Notes under the pieces: generated by a model
Database searches by the model: none
The model's input: only the letters and a program-made list of their open reading frames with translations
What the model was told of the DNA's origin: nothing
DNA from: Azoarcus sp. L1K30
Lineage (GTDB): Bacteria > Pseudomonadota > Gammaproteobacteria > Burkholderiales > Rhodocyclaceae
Direction of reading: 5' to 3'
DNA length: 64,000 nt
Assembly (NCBI RefSeq): GCF_018122735.1
Contig: NZ_JAGRRD010000001.1
Span: forward strand, 2,648,639-2,712,638
Made by a program: the position numbers and the translations under genes
Shown here: piece by piece, positions 56,413 through 64,000 of the stretch
How the letters are laid out: each line of letters begins with the position of its first letter
Numbering within the stretch: the first letter of the stretch is position 1

Positions 56413-57365
56413 CCGGCGCACACCTCTTCGAGCGTGTCGATCACCAGCCCGGGGACGTCGAATCCCTGCTGGGCGGTGATCTCGACCATGCACGTGGGGC
56501 TGGTGACGTTGATTTCGGTCAGATGGCCGCCAATCACGTCGAGGCCGACGATCAGCAGCCCGCGCGCCCACAGGATGGGGGCAAGATGCTCGGCGATCTC
56601 GCGTTCGCGGTCGGTGAGCGCCATGGCCACGCCACGCCCACCCGCTGCGAGGTTGCCACGCGTCTCGCCCTGCTTCGGAATACGCGCCAACGCGTAGGGC
56701 ACGACCTTGCCGCCGATGATCAGTACACGCTTGTCGCCCTCGGCAATCTCGGCCAGGTAGCGCTGCGCCATGATCGTACGGCTGCCTTCGTGGGTCAGGG
56801 TTTCGACGATCACGTTGCGGTTGGGATCGTCCGCGCGCACGCGGAAGATCTGGCTTCCGCCCATGCCGTCGAGCGGCTTGAGAATGACGTCGCCCAGTTC
56901 GTCGATGAAGGCGTGCACATCGGCCGGATCGCGCGCCACCAGCGTCGTCGCGGTGAATTGGGCAAACTCGGTGATGGCGATCTTTTCCGAGTGGTCCCGG
57001 ATCGAGCGCGGATCGTTGAACACCCGCACACCGGCCTGCGCGGCACGCTCGAGCAGCCAGGTCGCGGTGACGTACTCGAAATCGAAGGGCGGGTCCTGGC
57101 GCATCAGCACGGCATCGAACGCGGCCAGCGGCAAGGGCTGCGCCTCGCCTGCTGTATACCAGTCGTAGTTGTCGTTGCGCACAGTCAGCGGCACGCAGTC
57201 CGCGATCACGACGCCTTCGCGCCAGGTCAGTGCTTCACGGCGGATCGCCCACACCGCGTGGCCGCGCGCCGACGCCGCGCGCATCATCGCCACACTCGAA
57301 TCCTTGTACGGTTTGAGTCCTTCGATCGGATCGAGGATGAAGGCAAGCTTGAGCGGACGGGACAT
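56409..57365 (-). CDS. gshB: Glutathione synthetase
   Basis: 318 residues of the ATP-grasp fold. LKLAFILDPIEGLKPYKDSS at the start, DAVLMRQDPPFDFEYVTATW, VILKPLDGMGGSQIFRVRAD (glycine-rich ATP loop), MAQRYLAEIAEGDKRVLIIG and LIVGLDVIGGHLTEINVTSP. It joins gamma-glutamylcysteine to glycine. Full length. No gshA is nearby in the window. MSRPLKLAF at 57365 is the family start. Confidence 0.95.
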   Translation of the reverse strand: MSRPLKLAFILDPIEGLKPYKDSSVAMMRAASARGHAVWAIRREALTWREGVVIADCVPLTVRNDNYDWYTAGEAQPLPLAAFDAVLMRQDPPFDFEYVTATWLLERAAQAGVRVFNDPRSIRDHSEKIAITEFAQFTATTLVARDPADVHAFIDELGDVILKPLDGMGGSQIFRVRADDPNRNVIVETLTHEGSRTIMAQRYLAEIAEGDKRVLIIGGKVVPYALARIPKQGETRGNLAAGGRGVAMALTDREREIAEHLAPILWARGLLIVGLDVIGGHLTEINVTSPTCMVEITAQQGFDVPGLVIDTLEEVCAG

Positions 57366-57459
57366 GGTCGGGCTTCCTGGTGCGGACGGATCGGGCAGGC
57401 AGGATGTTACACCAAGCCCCGCACGGACTCGCCCCCGTGGCAGCGCAAGTGCTCGCCGC

Positions 57460-57927
57460 CTACAGATCCACCCGGCCCAGCGGCAGGCAGCGTTCGTCCT
57501 TGACGACCTCCATCACCACATAGGTGTGTGTCTGCTTGACGCAGGGCAGCTCCGAGATGCGTTCGCCCATCACCTTGCGATATTCGGTGATATCGCGCGT
57601 CCTGACCTTGAGCAGGTAGTCGAAATCGCCCGCGATCATGTGGCAGGACTCGATCTCGGGAATCGTCTTGACGCCATCGTTGAAGCGCTTCAGGTCATGC
57701 GCCGTGGTGCTCGACAGCAGCACCTGCACGACGACGATGTGCGCCGCGCCCACCGACTCGGGATCCAGTGCGGCGTGATAGCCCTTGATCACGCCCTGCT
57801 TCTCCAGCCGTCGCAGACGTTCCGCACACGGCGTCTTGCTCAGCCCGACGCGGCGCGACAGCTCAACCATGGAAATGCGGGCATCGGCCTGCAATTCGGC
57901 CAGAATTTTCAAATCGATCCGATCCAT
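57460..57927 (-). CDS. putR: Lrp/AsnC-family regulator, probable PutR
   Basis: 155 residues. The winged helix-turn-helix (1-50) is MDRIDLKILAELQADARISM, VELSRRVGLSKTPCAERLRR. The RAM/AsnC sensor domain follows: VSIGAAH-type start VGAAHIVVVQVLLSST, IESCHMIAGDFDYLLKVRTR and PCVKQTHTYVVMEVVK. It is divergent from putA, the arrangement seen for proline-responsive PutR regulators in other proteobacteria; ligand assignment rests on this context. Start at 57927 gives MDRIDLK. Confidence 0.85.
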   Translation of the reverse strand: MDRIDLKILAELQADARISMVELSRRVGLSKTPCAERLRRLEKQGVIKGYHAALDPESVGAAHIVVVQVLLSSTTAHDLKRFNDGVKTIPEIESCHMIAGDFDYLLKVRTRDITEYRKVMGERISELPCVKQTHTYVVMEVVKDERCLPLGRVDL

Positions 57928-58102
57928 TGCGCTGCAGCAGACTTATTGTCTACTCCCTACGATAAATATGGTCATTGTGCCTGTATTAAATGCATCTTTG
58001 GAGCCATTAACTACTATTTATCAAGAACAATTCGAGCTCAGAGATGCATGTGCCAGCCGCTTTCCGCGGCAACCTTGAATCGTGATATCAGGAGTACGAG
58101 TC
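57928..58102. promoter_or_regulatory. putR-putA divergent promoter region
   Basis: 175 bases, much more A/T-rich than the flanks (TTAACTACTATTTATCAAG), so it likely holds both promoters and the Lrp-type operator. No precise operator repeat was read. ATCAGGAGTACGAGTC just before the GTG at 58103 is the putA ribosome binding site. Confidence 0.6.
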
Positions 58103-61100
58103 GTGACCCAGTCCGAGTTCCAGCCCGAAACCGCTGCCCTGCCCGCAGAGCACCGCCCTCTCCTGCGCCAGCGCATCGACGCTGCGTGGCGTACTCCGGA
58201 GCCCGAGTGCGTGCCGCAACGCATCGCCGAGGCGCGGATGGAGGCGGGACTGCAGGCGCGCACGCACGACATGGCGCACCAGCTCGTGGCCGGCCTGCGC
58301 AACAAGCGCAGCCGCTCGAGCGGCGTTGACGCACTGATGAAGGAATTCTCGCTTTCCAGCCAGGAAGGCGTGGCACTGATGTGCCTCGCCGAAGCCCTGC
58401 TGCGGGTGCCGGACAAGGCCACGGCGGATCGCCTGATCCGCGACAAGCTGGCACGCGGCAACTGGCGTGCCCACCTCGGAAACAGCCCCTCGCTGTTCGT
58501 CAATGCGGCCACCTGGGGCTTGCTCATCACCGGCAGGCTGGTGTCGACGAGCAGCGAGCAAAGCCTGTCCAACGCGCTCAACCGCCTCCTCTCCCGGGGC
58601 GGCGAACCCCTGATCCGCAAGGGCATGGACCTGGCGATGCGCATGCTGGGCGAACAATTCGTCACCGGACGCGACATCGACGAAGCGCTCGAGCGCGGAC
58701 GCAGCACCGAAAAACGCGGCTATCGCTACTCCTTCGACATGCTTGGTGAGGCCGCCATGACCGCCGCCGACGCCAGGCGCTACCTGACTGCATACGAAAC
58801 CGCCATCCACGCCATCGGCAAGGCCGCAGCCGGCCGCGGGGTGGTCGACGGCAACGGCATCTCGGTCAAACTCTCCGCACTGCACCCCCGCTACGTCTGG
58901 TCGCAGCGCGAACGCACGCTGGCCGAGCTGCTGCCACGGCTGAAAGCGCTGTGCATGCTGGCGCGCAAATACGACATCGGTTTCAACATCGATGCCGAGG
59001 AGGCCGACCGCCTCGACCTGTCGCTCGACCTGCTCGAAGCGCTCGCAATGGACCCCGAGCTGGGCAACTGGAACGGGCTCGGTTTCGTCGTTCAGGCTTA
59101 CCAGAAGCGCGCGCCTTTCGTGCTCGACTGGGTCATCGAACTGGCGCGCCGCAGCGGTCGCCGCATGATGGTGCGACTGGTCAAGGGCGCGTACTGGGAC
59201 GCCGAAATCAAGCGCGCCCAGATCGACGGCATGGACGGCTACCCGGTGTTTACCCGCAAGGTCTACACCGATGTGTCCTACATCGCCTGCGCTCGCCGCC
59301 TGCTGGCCGCCCGCGATGTCATCTACCCCCAGTTTGCAACGCACAACGCACATACGCTGGCGGCGATCTTCCATCTTGCCGGCCCCGACTACCAGACCGG
59401 CAACTACGAGTTCCAGTGCCTGCACGGCATGGGTGAGCCCCTGTACGATCAGATTGTCGGCAACGCGGACCGGCGCCGCCTCGTGCGCATCTATGCACCG
59501 GTCGGCAGCCACGAGACCCTGCTGGCCTACCTCGTTCGCCGGTTGCTGGAAAACGGCGCCAACACGAGCTTCGTCAATCGCATCGTGGACGAGAATGTGC
59601 CCATCAACGCACTGATCGCGGATCCGGTCGAAGAGGCGCAACTGCTTGCCGGCGCCCCTCACCCTCGCATCCCCCTTCCCGCTGATCTGTACGGCGCTAG
59701 CCGGCGCAATGCGGCGGGCTTCGATCTCGCCAGCGAACCGGTACGGGCACGGATCGCCGCCGCACTGGCAAGCAGCCGCAGCACGCCTCACATCGCCACA
59801 CCGATGGTGGCAGGCGCCCCTGCGCTGACAGCGACCGGCATCCCGGTGCGCAACCCGGCGAATCACAACGACATCGTCGGCCATGTCATCGAAGCGGACA
59901 CTGAGGTCGCCGCGGCCGCGCTTGCTGCCGCAGCCGACGACGGCACGGCCTGGAGCGCGCGCCCCCCGGGCGAGCGTGCGAACTGCCTGCTGCGCACCGC
60001 AGACCTGATGGAACGCGACGCCGGCACCCTGCTGGCACTGGCCGTGCGCGAAGCGGGCAAGTCATGGTCGAACGCCGTGGCCGAGCTGCGCGAAGCGGTT
60101 GATTTCTGCCGCTATTACGCCGAGGAAGCACGTCGCTTCGACAACGGCACTCACACCGCGCTCGGTCCGGTGCTGTGCATCAGTCCGTGGAACTTCCCGC
60201 TGGCCATCTTCAGTGGCCAGGTCGCGGCGGCGCTTGCCGCCGGCAATCCGGTGCTGGCCAAGCCGGCCGAGCAGACCCCGCTCATCGCCGCCGCCGCCGT
60301 GCGCCTGTTTCATGATGCCGGCGTGCCGGCGACAGCGCTGCAACTGCTGCCGGGCCGCGGTGAAACCGTGGGTGCGGCGCTGGTGGCCGATCCGCGCGTA
60401 CGCGCAGTGATGTTTACCGGCTCGACCGAAGTCGCGCGCCTGATCAAGCGCAGCCTTGCCATGCGCGGCGGAAACATCCCGCTGATTGCCGAGACCGGCG
60501 GCCAGAACGCGATGATCGTGGATTCGACCGCACTTGCCGAACAGGTGGTCGTCGACGTGCTCGCCTCGAGCTTTGATTCAGCCGGCCAACGCTGCTCGGC
60601 CCTGCGCGTACTGTGCCTGCAGGAAGACGTGGCCGACGGCATCCTCGACATGCTGCAGGGCGCGCTGCGCGAATTGCGCATCGGCGACCCGGCCGATGTG
60701 CGCACCGACGTCGGTCCGGTCATCGATGCCGAGGCGCGCGAAGGACTCGAGTGCCACATCGATGCCATGCGCGCGGCAGGCGCCCGAATCACGCGCCTGG
60801 CGCTGCCGGACACCTGCGCCAGCGGCAGTTTCGTCGCCCCGACGATCATCGAGATCGGCAGCATGGCCGAACTCGGACGCGAACAGTTCGGTCCCATCCT
60901 GCATGTGTTGCGCTACCGCGCCGCGGATTTCGACCGCCTCATCGACGACATCAACGCCAGCGGTTACGGTCTCACCATGGGCGTGCATTCACGCATCGAC
61001 GAGACCATCACGCGCGTGGCCGAGCGCGCGCATGTCGGCAACCTCTATGTCAATCGCAATATCATCGGTGCCGTGGTCGGGGTTCAGCCCTTCGGTGGCG

Positions 61101-61771
61101 AAGGTCTGTCGGGCACCGGTCCGAAGGCGGGCGGTCCGCTCTACCTGCACCGATTGCTGCGACGCAGCCCCGGGCCGGCGCTCGAGGGCGCGACGCAGAT
61201 GGCGGAAAGCGATGCTTTCCTCAACTTCGTGACCTGGCTCGAAAGCGACGCCCGTGCGCTGGTCGAAGGCGACGACATCGCCATCCTGCGCGATCGCGCG
61301 GACGCCTATCGCCGGCGCCGCCTGTCGGGACTGCGCCTGATGCTGACGGGCCCGACCGGCGAGGACAACAGCCTGCGCTTCGTGCCACGCGGTGTGCTGG
61401 CCGGCACCGCCGACACCGCAGTCGGCGCACTGCACCAGATCCTCGCCGCGGTCGCGTCGGGCAATCGCATCGTCTTCCCCGATACACCGTTGTTCAAGCG
61501 CCTGCAGCACAACCTGCCCACAGCAGTCGCCAGTCAGGTGAGCGTCGATGCCAAGTGGCTGGAGACGCCGTTCGGCGCGCTGCTGTTCGATGGCGACGAA
61601 GCCGAGGCCGACATCTGGCGCAAACGCCTGGCCGACCGCGACGGTCCGCTGGTGGCGCTGGTGCAGGCGGAGCCGGAATATGACCCAGGTGCGCTGGTGC
61701 ATGAACGCACCGTCAGCATCAATACCGCCGCCGCCGGCGGTAATGCAAGTCTCATGGCAATGGGCGCGTGA
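58103..61771 (+). CDS. putA: Bifunctional proline dehydrogenase / P5C dehydrogenase
   Basis: 1222 residues. Proline dehydrogenase domain (about 90-480): GRGVVDGNGISVKLSALHPR, NIDAEEADRLDLSLDLLEAL, RMMVRLVKGAYWDAEIKRAQ and FATHNAHTLAAIFHLAG. The aldehyde dehydrogenase domain follows, with LCISPWNFPLAIFSGQVAAA, MFTGSTEVARLIKRS, LIAETGGQNAMIVDSTALAE and the catalytic Cys in SSFDSAGQRCSALRVLCLQE. A C-terminal ALDH-like tail (about 1010-1200) completes it. There is no N-terminal ribbon-helix-helix, so it is not a self-repressor; control probably comes from the divergent Lrp-type gene. The GTG at 58103 has AGGAG upstream; the frame opens seven codons earlier. Confidence 0.96.
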   Translation: MTQSEFQPETAALPAEHRPLLRQRIDAAWRTPEPECVPQRIAEARMEAGLQARTHDMAHQLVAGLRNKRSRSSGVDALMKEFSLSSQEGVALMCLAEALLRVPDKATADRLIRDKLARGNWRAHLGNSPSLFVNAATWGLLITGRLVSTSSEQSLSNALNRLLSRGGEPLIRKGMDLAMRMLGEQFVTGRDIDEALERGRSTEKRGYRYSFDMLGEAAMTAADARRYLTAYETAIHAIGKAAAGRGVVDGNGISVKLSALHPRYVWSQRERTLAELLPRLKALCMLARKYDIGFNIDAEEADRLDLSLDLLEALAMDPELGNWNGLGFVVQAYQKRAPFVLDWVIELARRSGRRMMVRLVKGAYWDAEIKRAQIDGMDGYPVFTRKVYTDVSYIACARRLLAARDVIYPQFATHNAHTLAAIFHLAGPDYQTGNYEFQCLHGMGEPLYDQIVGNADRRRLVRIYAPVGSHETLLAYLVRRLLENGANTSFVNRIVDENVPINALIADPVEEAQLLAGAPHPRIPLPADLYGASRRNAAGFDLASEPVRARIAAALASSRSTPHIATPMVAGAPALTATGIPVRNPANHNDIVGHVIEADTEVAAAALAAAADDGTAWSARPPGERANCLLRTADLMERDAGTLLALAVREAGKSWSNAVAELREAVDFCRYYAEEARRFDNGTHTALGPVLCISPWNFPLAIFSGQVAAALAAGNPVLAKPAEQTPLIAAAAVRLFHDAGVPATALQLLPGRGETVGAALVADPRVRAVMFTGSTEVARLIKRSLAMRGGNIPLIAETGGQNAMIVDSTALAEQVVVDVLASSFDSAGQRCSALRVLCLQEDVADGILDMLQGALRELRIGDPADVRTDVGPVIDAEAREGLECHIDAMRAAGARITRLALPDTCASGSFVAPTIIEIGSMAELGREQFGPILHVLRYRAADFDRLIDDINASGYGLTMGVHSRIDETITRVAERAHVGNLYVNRNIIGAVVGVQPFGGEGLSGTGPKAGGPLYLHRLLRRSPGPALEGATQMAESDAFLNFVTWLESDARALVEGDDIAILRDRADAYRRRRLSGLRLMLTGPTGEDNSLRFVPRGVLAGTADTAVGALHQILAAVASGNRIVFPDTPLFKRLQHNLPTAVASQVSVDAKWLETPFGALLFDGDEAEADIWRKRLADRDGPLVALVQAEPEYDPGALVHERTVSINTAAAGGNASLMAMGA

Positions 61772-61932
61772 GGCCGGCGCAAAGGCCGGCGCACGCGCAC
61801 GCACTTAGGGCAGACACGGATTGCATTAATCCTTGCCTGGCTTAACTTACAGGGCCTGCGCGGACGGCAATGTCCGCACATGTCATGTCACCACGAAGCG
61901 TCAGTAGAACCTCGCACAAAAGGAGATTACCC

Positions 61933-63027
61933 ATGAAGAAGACTTTCCTCGCCGCTGCATGTATCGCGCTCGGCGCACTGAGCACCCCCGCACTGGCCGA
62001 CCTGCCGGTGGCCATCGCCGGCCCGATGACGGGACAGTACGCCTCGGCCGGCGACCAGATCCGCAAAGGTGCGGAAATGGCCATCGCCGACATCAATGCA
62101 CGCGGCGGCGTACTCGGCGAGAAGCTGACGCTGGAAGTGGGCGACGACGCCTGCGATCCGAAGCAGGCCGTGTCGGTCGCCAACACCATGGTGAACAAGG
62201 GCATCGTCTTCATGCATGGACACTGGTGCTCGAGCTCCACCATCCCGGCGTCGGATGTCTATGCGGAATCCGACATCCCCATGGCGACGGTATCGACCAA
62301 CCCGCAGGTCACGGAGCGCGGGCTCAAGAACGTATTCCGCATCATGGGTCGTGACGACCAGCAGGGCCTGGTGGCCGGCAACTACCTGGCCAGTCATTTC
62401 AAGGGCAAGAAAATTGCCGTACTCGACGACAAGAGCGCCTACGGCAAGGGTCTGGCCGACGAAATCGCCAAGGCGATGACGGCCAAGGGCGCCAAGCCGG
62501 TGCTGCGCGAATCCATTACCGCGGGCGAAAAGGATTACTCGGGCATCGTCACCAAGCTCAAGCAGGCCGGCGTCGACGTGCTGGCCTACGGCGGCTACCA
62601 CACCGAAGTGGCACTGATCCTGCGCCAGGCCCAGCAAGCCGGTCTGAAACTCACGGTGATGGGCGGCGACACCATGACCAACTCCGAACTGGTCACCGCC
62701 GCCGGCCCGACCGCCGACAACGTGATGTTCACCTTCTCCCCCGATCCGCGCAAGAACCCGGACGCCGCCCCGATCGTGGAGAAGTTCCGTGCCGCCAAGA
62801 TCGAGCCTGAAGGCTACGTGATGTATGCCTACGCCGCGATGCAGCTGTTCGAGCAGGCCGCGACGAAAGCCAAGAGCACCAAGTACGCGGCGCTGGAAAA
62901 GGCCATGCGCGGCGGCACCTTCAAGACCGTGATCGGCGATCTGTCCTTCGACGCCAAGGGTGACCAGAAGGCGCCGGGCTTCGTCGTCTACCAGTGGAAG
63001 GACGGCAAGTACGATTACGCAAAGTAA
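61933..63027 (+). CDS. Branched-chain amino acid ABC transporter, substrate-binding protein
   Basis: 364 residues. Signal peptide MKKTFLAAACIALGALSTPA LA, then LPVAIAGPMTGQYASAGDQI, EVGDDACDPKQAVSVANTMV, FMHGHWCSSSTIPASDVYAE and YGGYHTEVALILRQAQQAGL. LivJ/LivK-type fold, clearly different from the pair at 27461 and 29087. Ligand contacts sit in the CSSSTIP loop. AAAGGAGATTACCC gives the start at 61933. It heads a second LIV-type system; near putA it could serve proline or another amino acid, which is inference. Confidence 0.92.
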   Translation: MKKTFLAAACIALGALSTPALADLPVAIAGPMTGQYASAGDQIRKGAEMAIADINARGGVLGEKLTLEVGDDACDPKQAVSVANTMVNKGIVFMHGHWCSSSTIPASDVYAESDIPMATVSTNPQVTERGLKNVFRIMGRDDQQGLVAGNYLASHFKGKKIAVLDDKSAYGKGLADEIAKAMTAKGAKPVLRESITAGEKDYSGIVTKLKQAGVDVLAYGGYHTEVALILRQAQQAGLKLTVMGGDTMTNSELVTAAGPTADNVMFTFSPDPRKNPDAAPIVEKFRAAKIEPEGYVMYAYAAMQLFEQAATKAKSTKYAALEKAMRGGTFKTVIGDLSFDAKGDQKAPGFVVYQWKDGKYDYAK

Positions 63028-63208
63028 GTCGTTCTCCCGCCCACCGGGCGGTGCGTGAAGCCGGCCCCCGGGCCGGCGTCTCCGCCCTGGAACTGAAGCG
63101 CGCTCATGCTCGCTGACGCCGCGCCACCGACAGGGCGACCAAAACCACAAGCTGCGCACGGCGGCCGCCAAGCGGCACCCGTCGCGCAACACCACTCCCG
63201 GAGATAAC

Positions 63209-64000
63209 GTGGCCTACGCATTGCAACAACTCATCAATGGCCTCACGCTCGGCTCGATGTACGGGCTGATCGCAATCGGCTACACGATGGTGTACGGCAT
63301 CATCGGCATGATCAATTTCGCCCACGGCGACATCTTCATGGTCAGCGCCTTCATTGCCGTCACCGCGTTCACGCTGCTCGCCGCGGCCGACGTCACCTCG
63401 GTCCCGCTGGCACTGACCTTCGTCCTCATCGTATCGATCTTCTTCACCTCGGCCTACGGCTGGGCAGTGGAGCGCATCGCCTATCGTCCGCTACGCGGCT
63501 CGACCCGGCTGGCGCCGCTGATTTCCGCAATCGGGATGTCGATCTTCCTGCAGAACGCAGTGCAGCTCACCCAGGGCGCACGGGTGAAACCCATTCCTCC
63601 GGTGATCCAGGGCGGCCTCGAGGTTTGGTCCACGCCCGAATTCACCGTTCAGATCGGCTGGAGCCAGCTCCTGATCATCGCCGTCACCGTAGTGATGATG
63701 GTCGGCTTCACCTGGCTGATCACGCAGACGCCGTTCGGTCGCCAGCAACGCTCCTGCGAGCAGGACCGCACCATGGCGTCGCTGCTGGGCATCAACGTCG
63801 ATCGCACGATCTCCTTCACCTTCATGCTCGGCGCCTCGCTGGCCGCCGTGGCCGGGGTGATGGTGACGGTCTATTACGGCGTAATCGATTTCTACATCGG
63901 TTTTCTGGCCGGCATCAAGGCCTTCACCGCTGCCGTGCTGGGCGGCATCGGCTCATTGCCGGGCGCGATGCTGGGCGGTCTGCTGATCGGCCTCATCGAG
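63209..64000 (+). CDS. livH: Branched-chain amino acid ABC transporter permease LivH (cut by the window end)
   Basis: At least 264 residues from a GTG with CCGGAGATAAC before it: VAYALQQLINGLTLGSMYGL, IAIGYTMVYGIIGMINFAHG DIFM, VERIAYRPLRGSTRLAPLIS and GFLAGIKAFTAAVLGGIGSL. These are LivH signatures; the second set of membrane helices and the contact loop are present. The gene runs off the right edge while still open. It is a different subfamily from the livH at 30337 and belongs with the preceding binding protein. Confidence 0.92.
   Translation, partial: MAYALQQLINGLTLGSMYGLIAIGYTMVYGIIGMINFAHGDIFMVSAFIAVTAFTLLAAADVTSVPLALTFVLIVSIFFTSAYGWAVERIAYRPLRGSTRLAPLISAIGMSIFLQNAVQLTQGARVKPIPPVIQGGLEVWSTPEFTVQIGWSQLLIIAVTVVMMVGFTWLITQTPFGRQQRSCEQDRTMASLLGINVDRTISFTFMLGASLAAVAGVMVTVYYGVIDFYIGFLAGIKAFTAAVLGGIGSLPGAMLGGLLIGLIE

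Overview
The window is GC-rich chromosomal DNA from a betaproteobacterium. The gene set (an Lrp-regulated PutA, an NtrC/sigma-54 style porin-glnK-amtB cluster, UbiK and ComM neighbours, several LIV transporters, a guanidine operon) suggests Rhodocyclales of the Azoarcus/Thauera/Aromatoleum type. That assignment is inference; no rRNA gene is present.

Layout. 1-90: edge of an insertion sequence. 430-4430: small stress proteins (CsbD, DUF1328, DUF883-like, entericidin) around a two-component module: a LuxR-type regulator, a single-domain receiver and a convergent CHASE3 histidine kinase. 4630-20640: a large, decaying chromosomal integron. About a dozen cassette genes all lie on the minus strand and are separated by palindromic attC sites, many with the gene's stop codon inside the attC core. 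The integrase gene lies at the far right end on the plus strand, the canonical divergent layout, but it is a wreck. Its N-terminus and attI are replaced by an IS91-family fragment, a MITE-like repeat interrupts it, and both visible catalytic arginines are prolines. Three IS110/IS1111-type elements sit at attC cores, and an IS3-family element has cut one of them. Cassette cargo includes two acetyltransferases, a SnoaL-like protein, a DUF4124-glutaredoxin fusion, a VOC protein, a Cdd1/TfoX_C protein, a chorismate mutase, a DapB-like protein, small membrane proteins, and a HEPN-like protein with a tRNA-shaped gene directly upstream. That tRNA-like gene has a roughly 30-nt anticodon loop and is the most unusual object in the window.

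20679-27352: metH behind an SAH riboswitch whose P1 strand overlaps a terminator, a Ycf46-like AAA ATPase, and two overlapping BamE-like lipoprotein genes. 27461-33876: two paralogous LivK proteins followed by livHMGF. 33997-35613: a rhodanese and a Bcr/CflA exporter. 35955-45771: a guanidine-I riboswitch followed by an ABC transporter, two DUF1989 proteins, a biotin carboxylase usually annotated as urea carboxylase, and allophanate hydrolase. This reads as a guanidine-to-ammonia pathway. 45798-50519: ComM, UbiK, then a TorF-like porin-glnK-amtB operon with a good NtrC palindrome and a -24/-12 promoter. 50667-57365: purU, a ThrH-type phosphatase, an HD-GYP protein, a coiled-coil secreted protein, a DMT exporter, ApbE and gshB. 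57460-64000: an Lrp-type regulator divergent from trifunctional-length putA, then the start of a second LIV transporter whose permease runs off the window.

The right two thirds is ordinary nitrogen and one-carbon metabolism with three readable cis-regulators. The unusual biology is in the integron.
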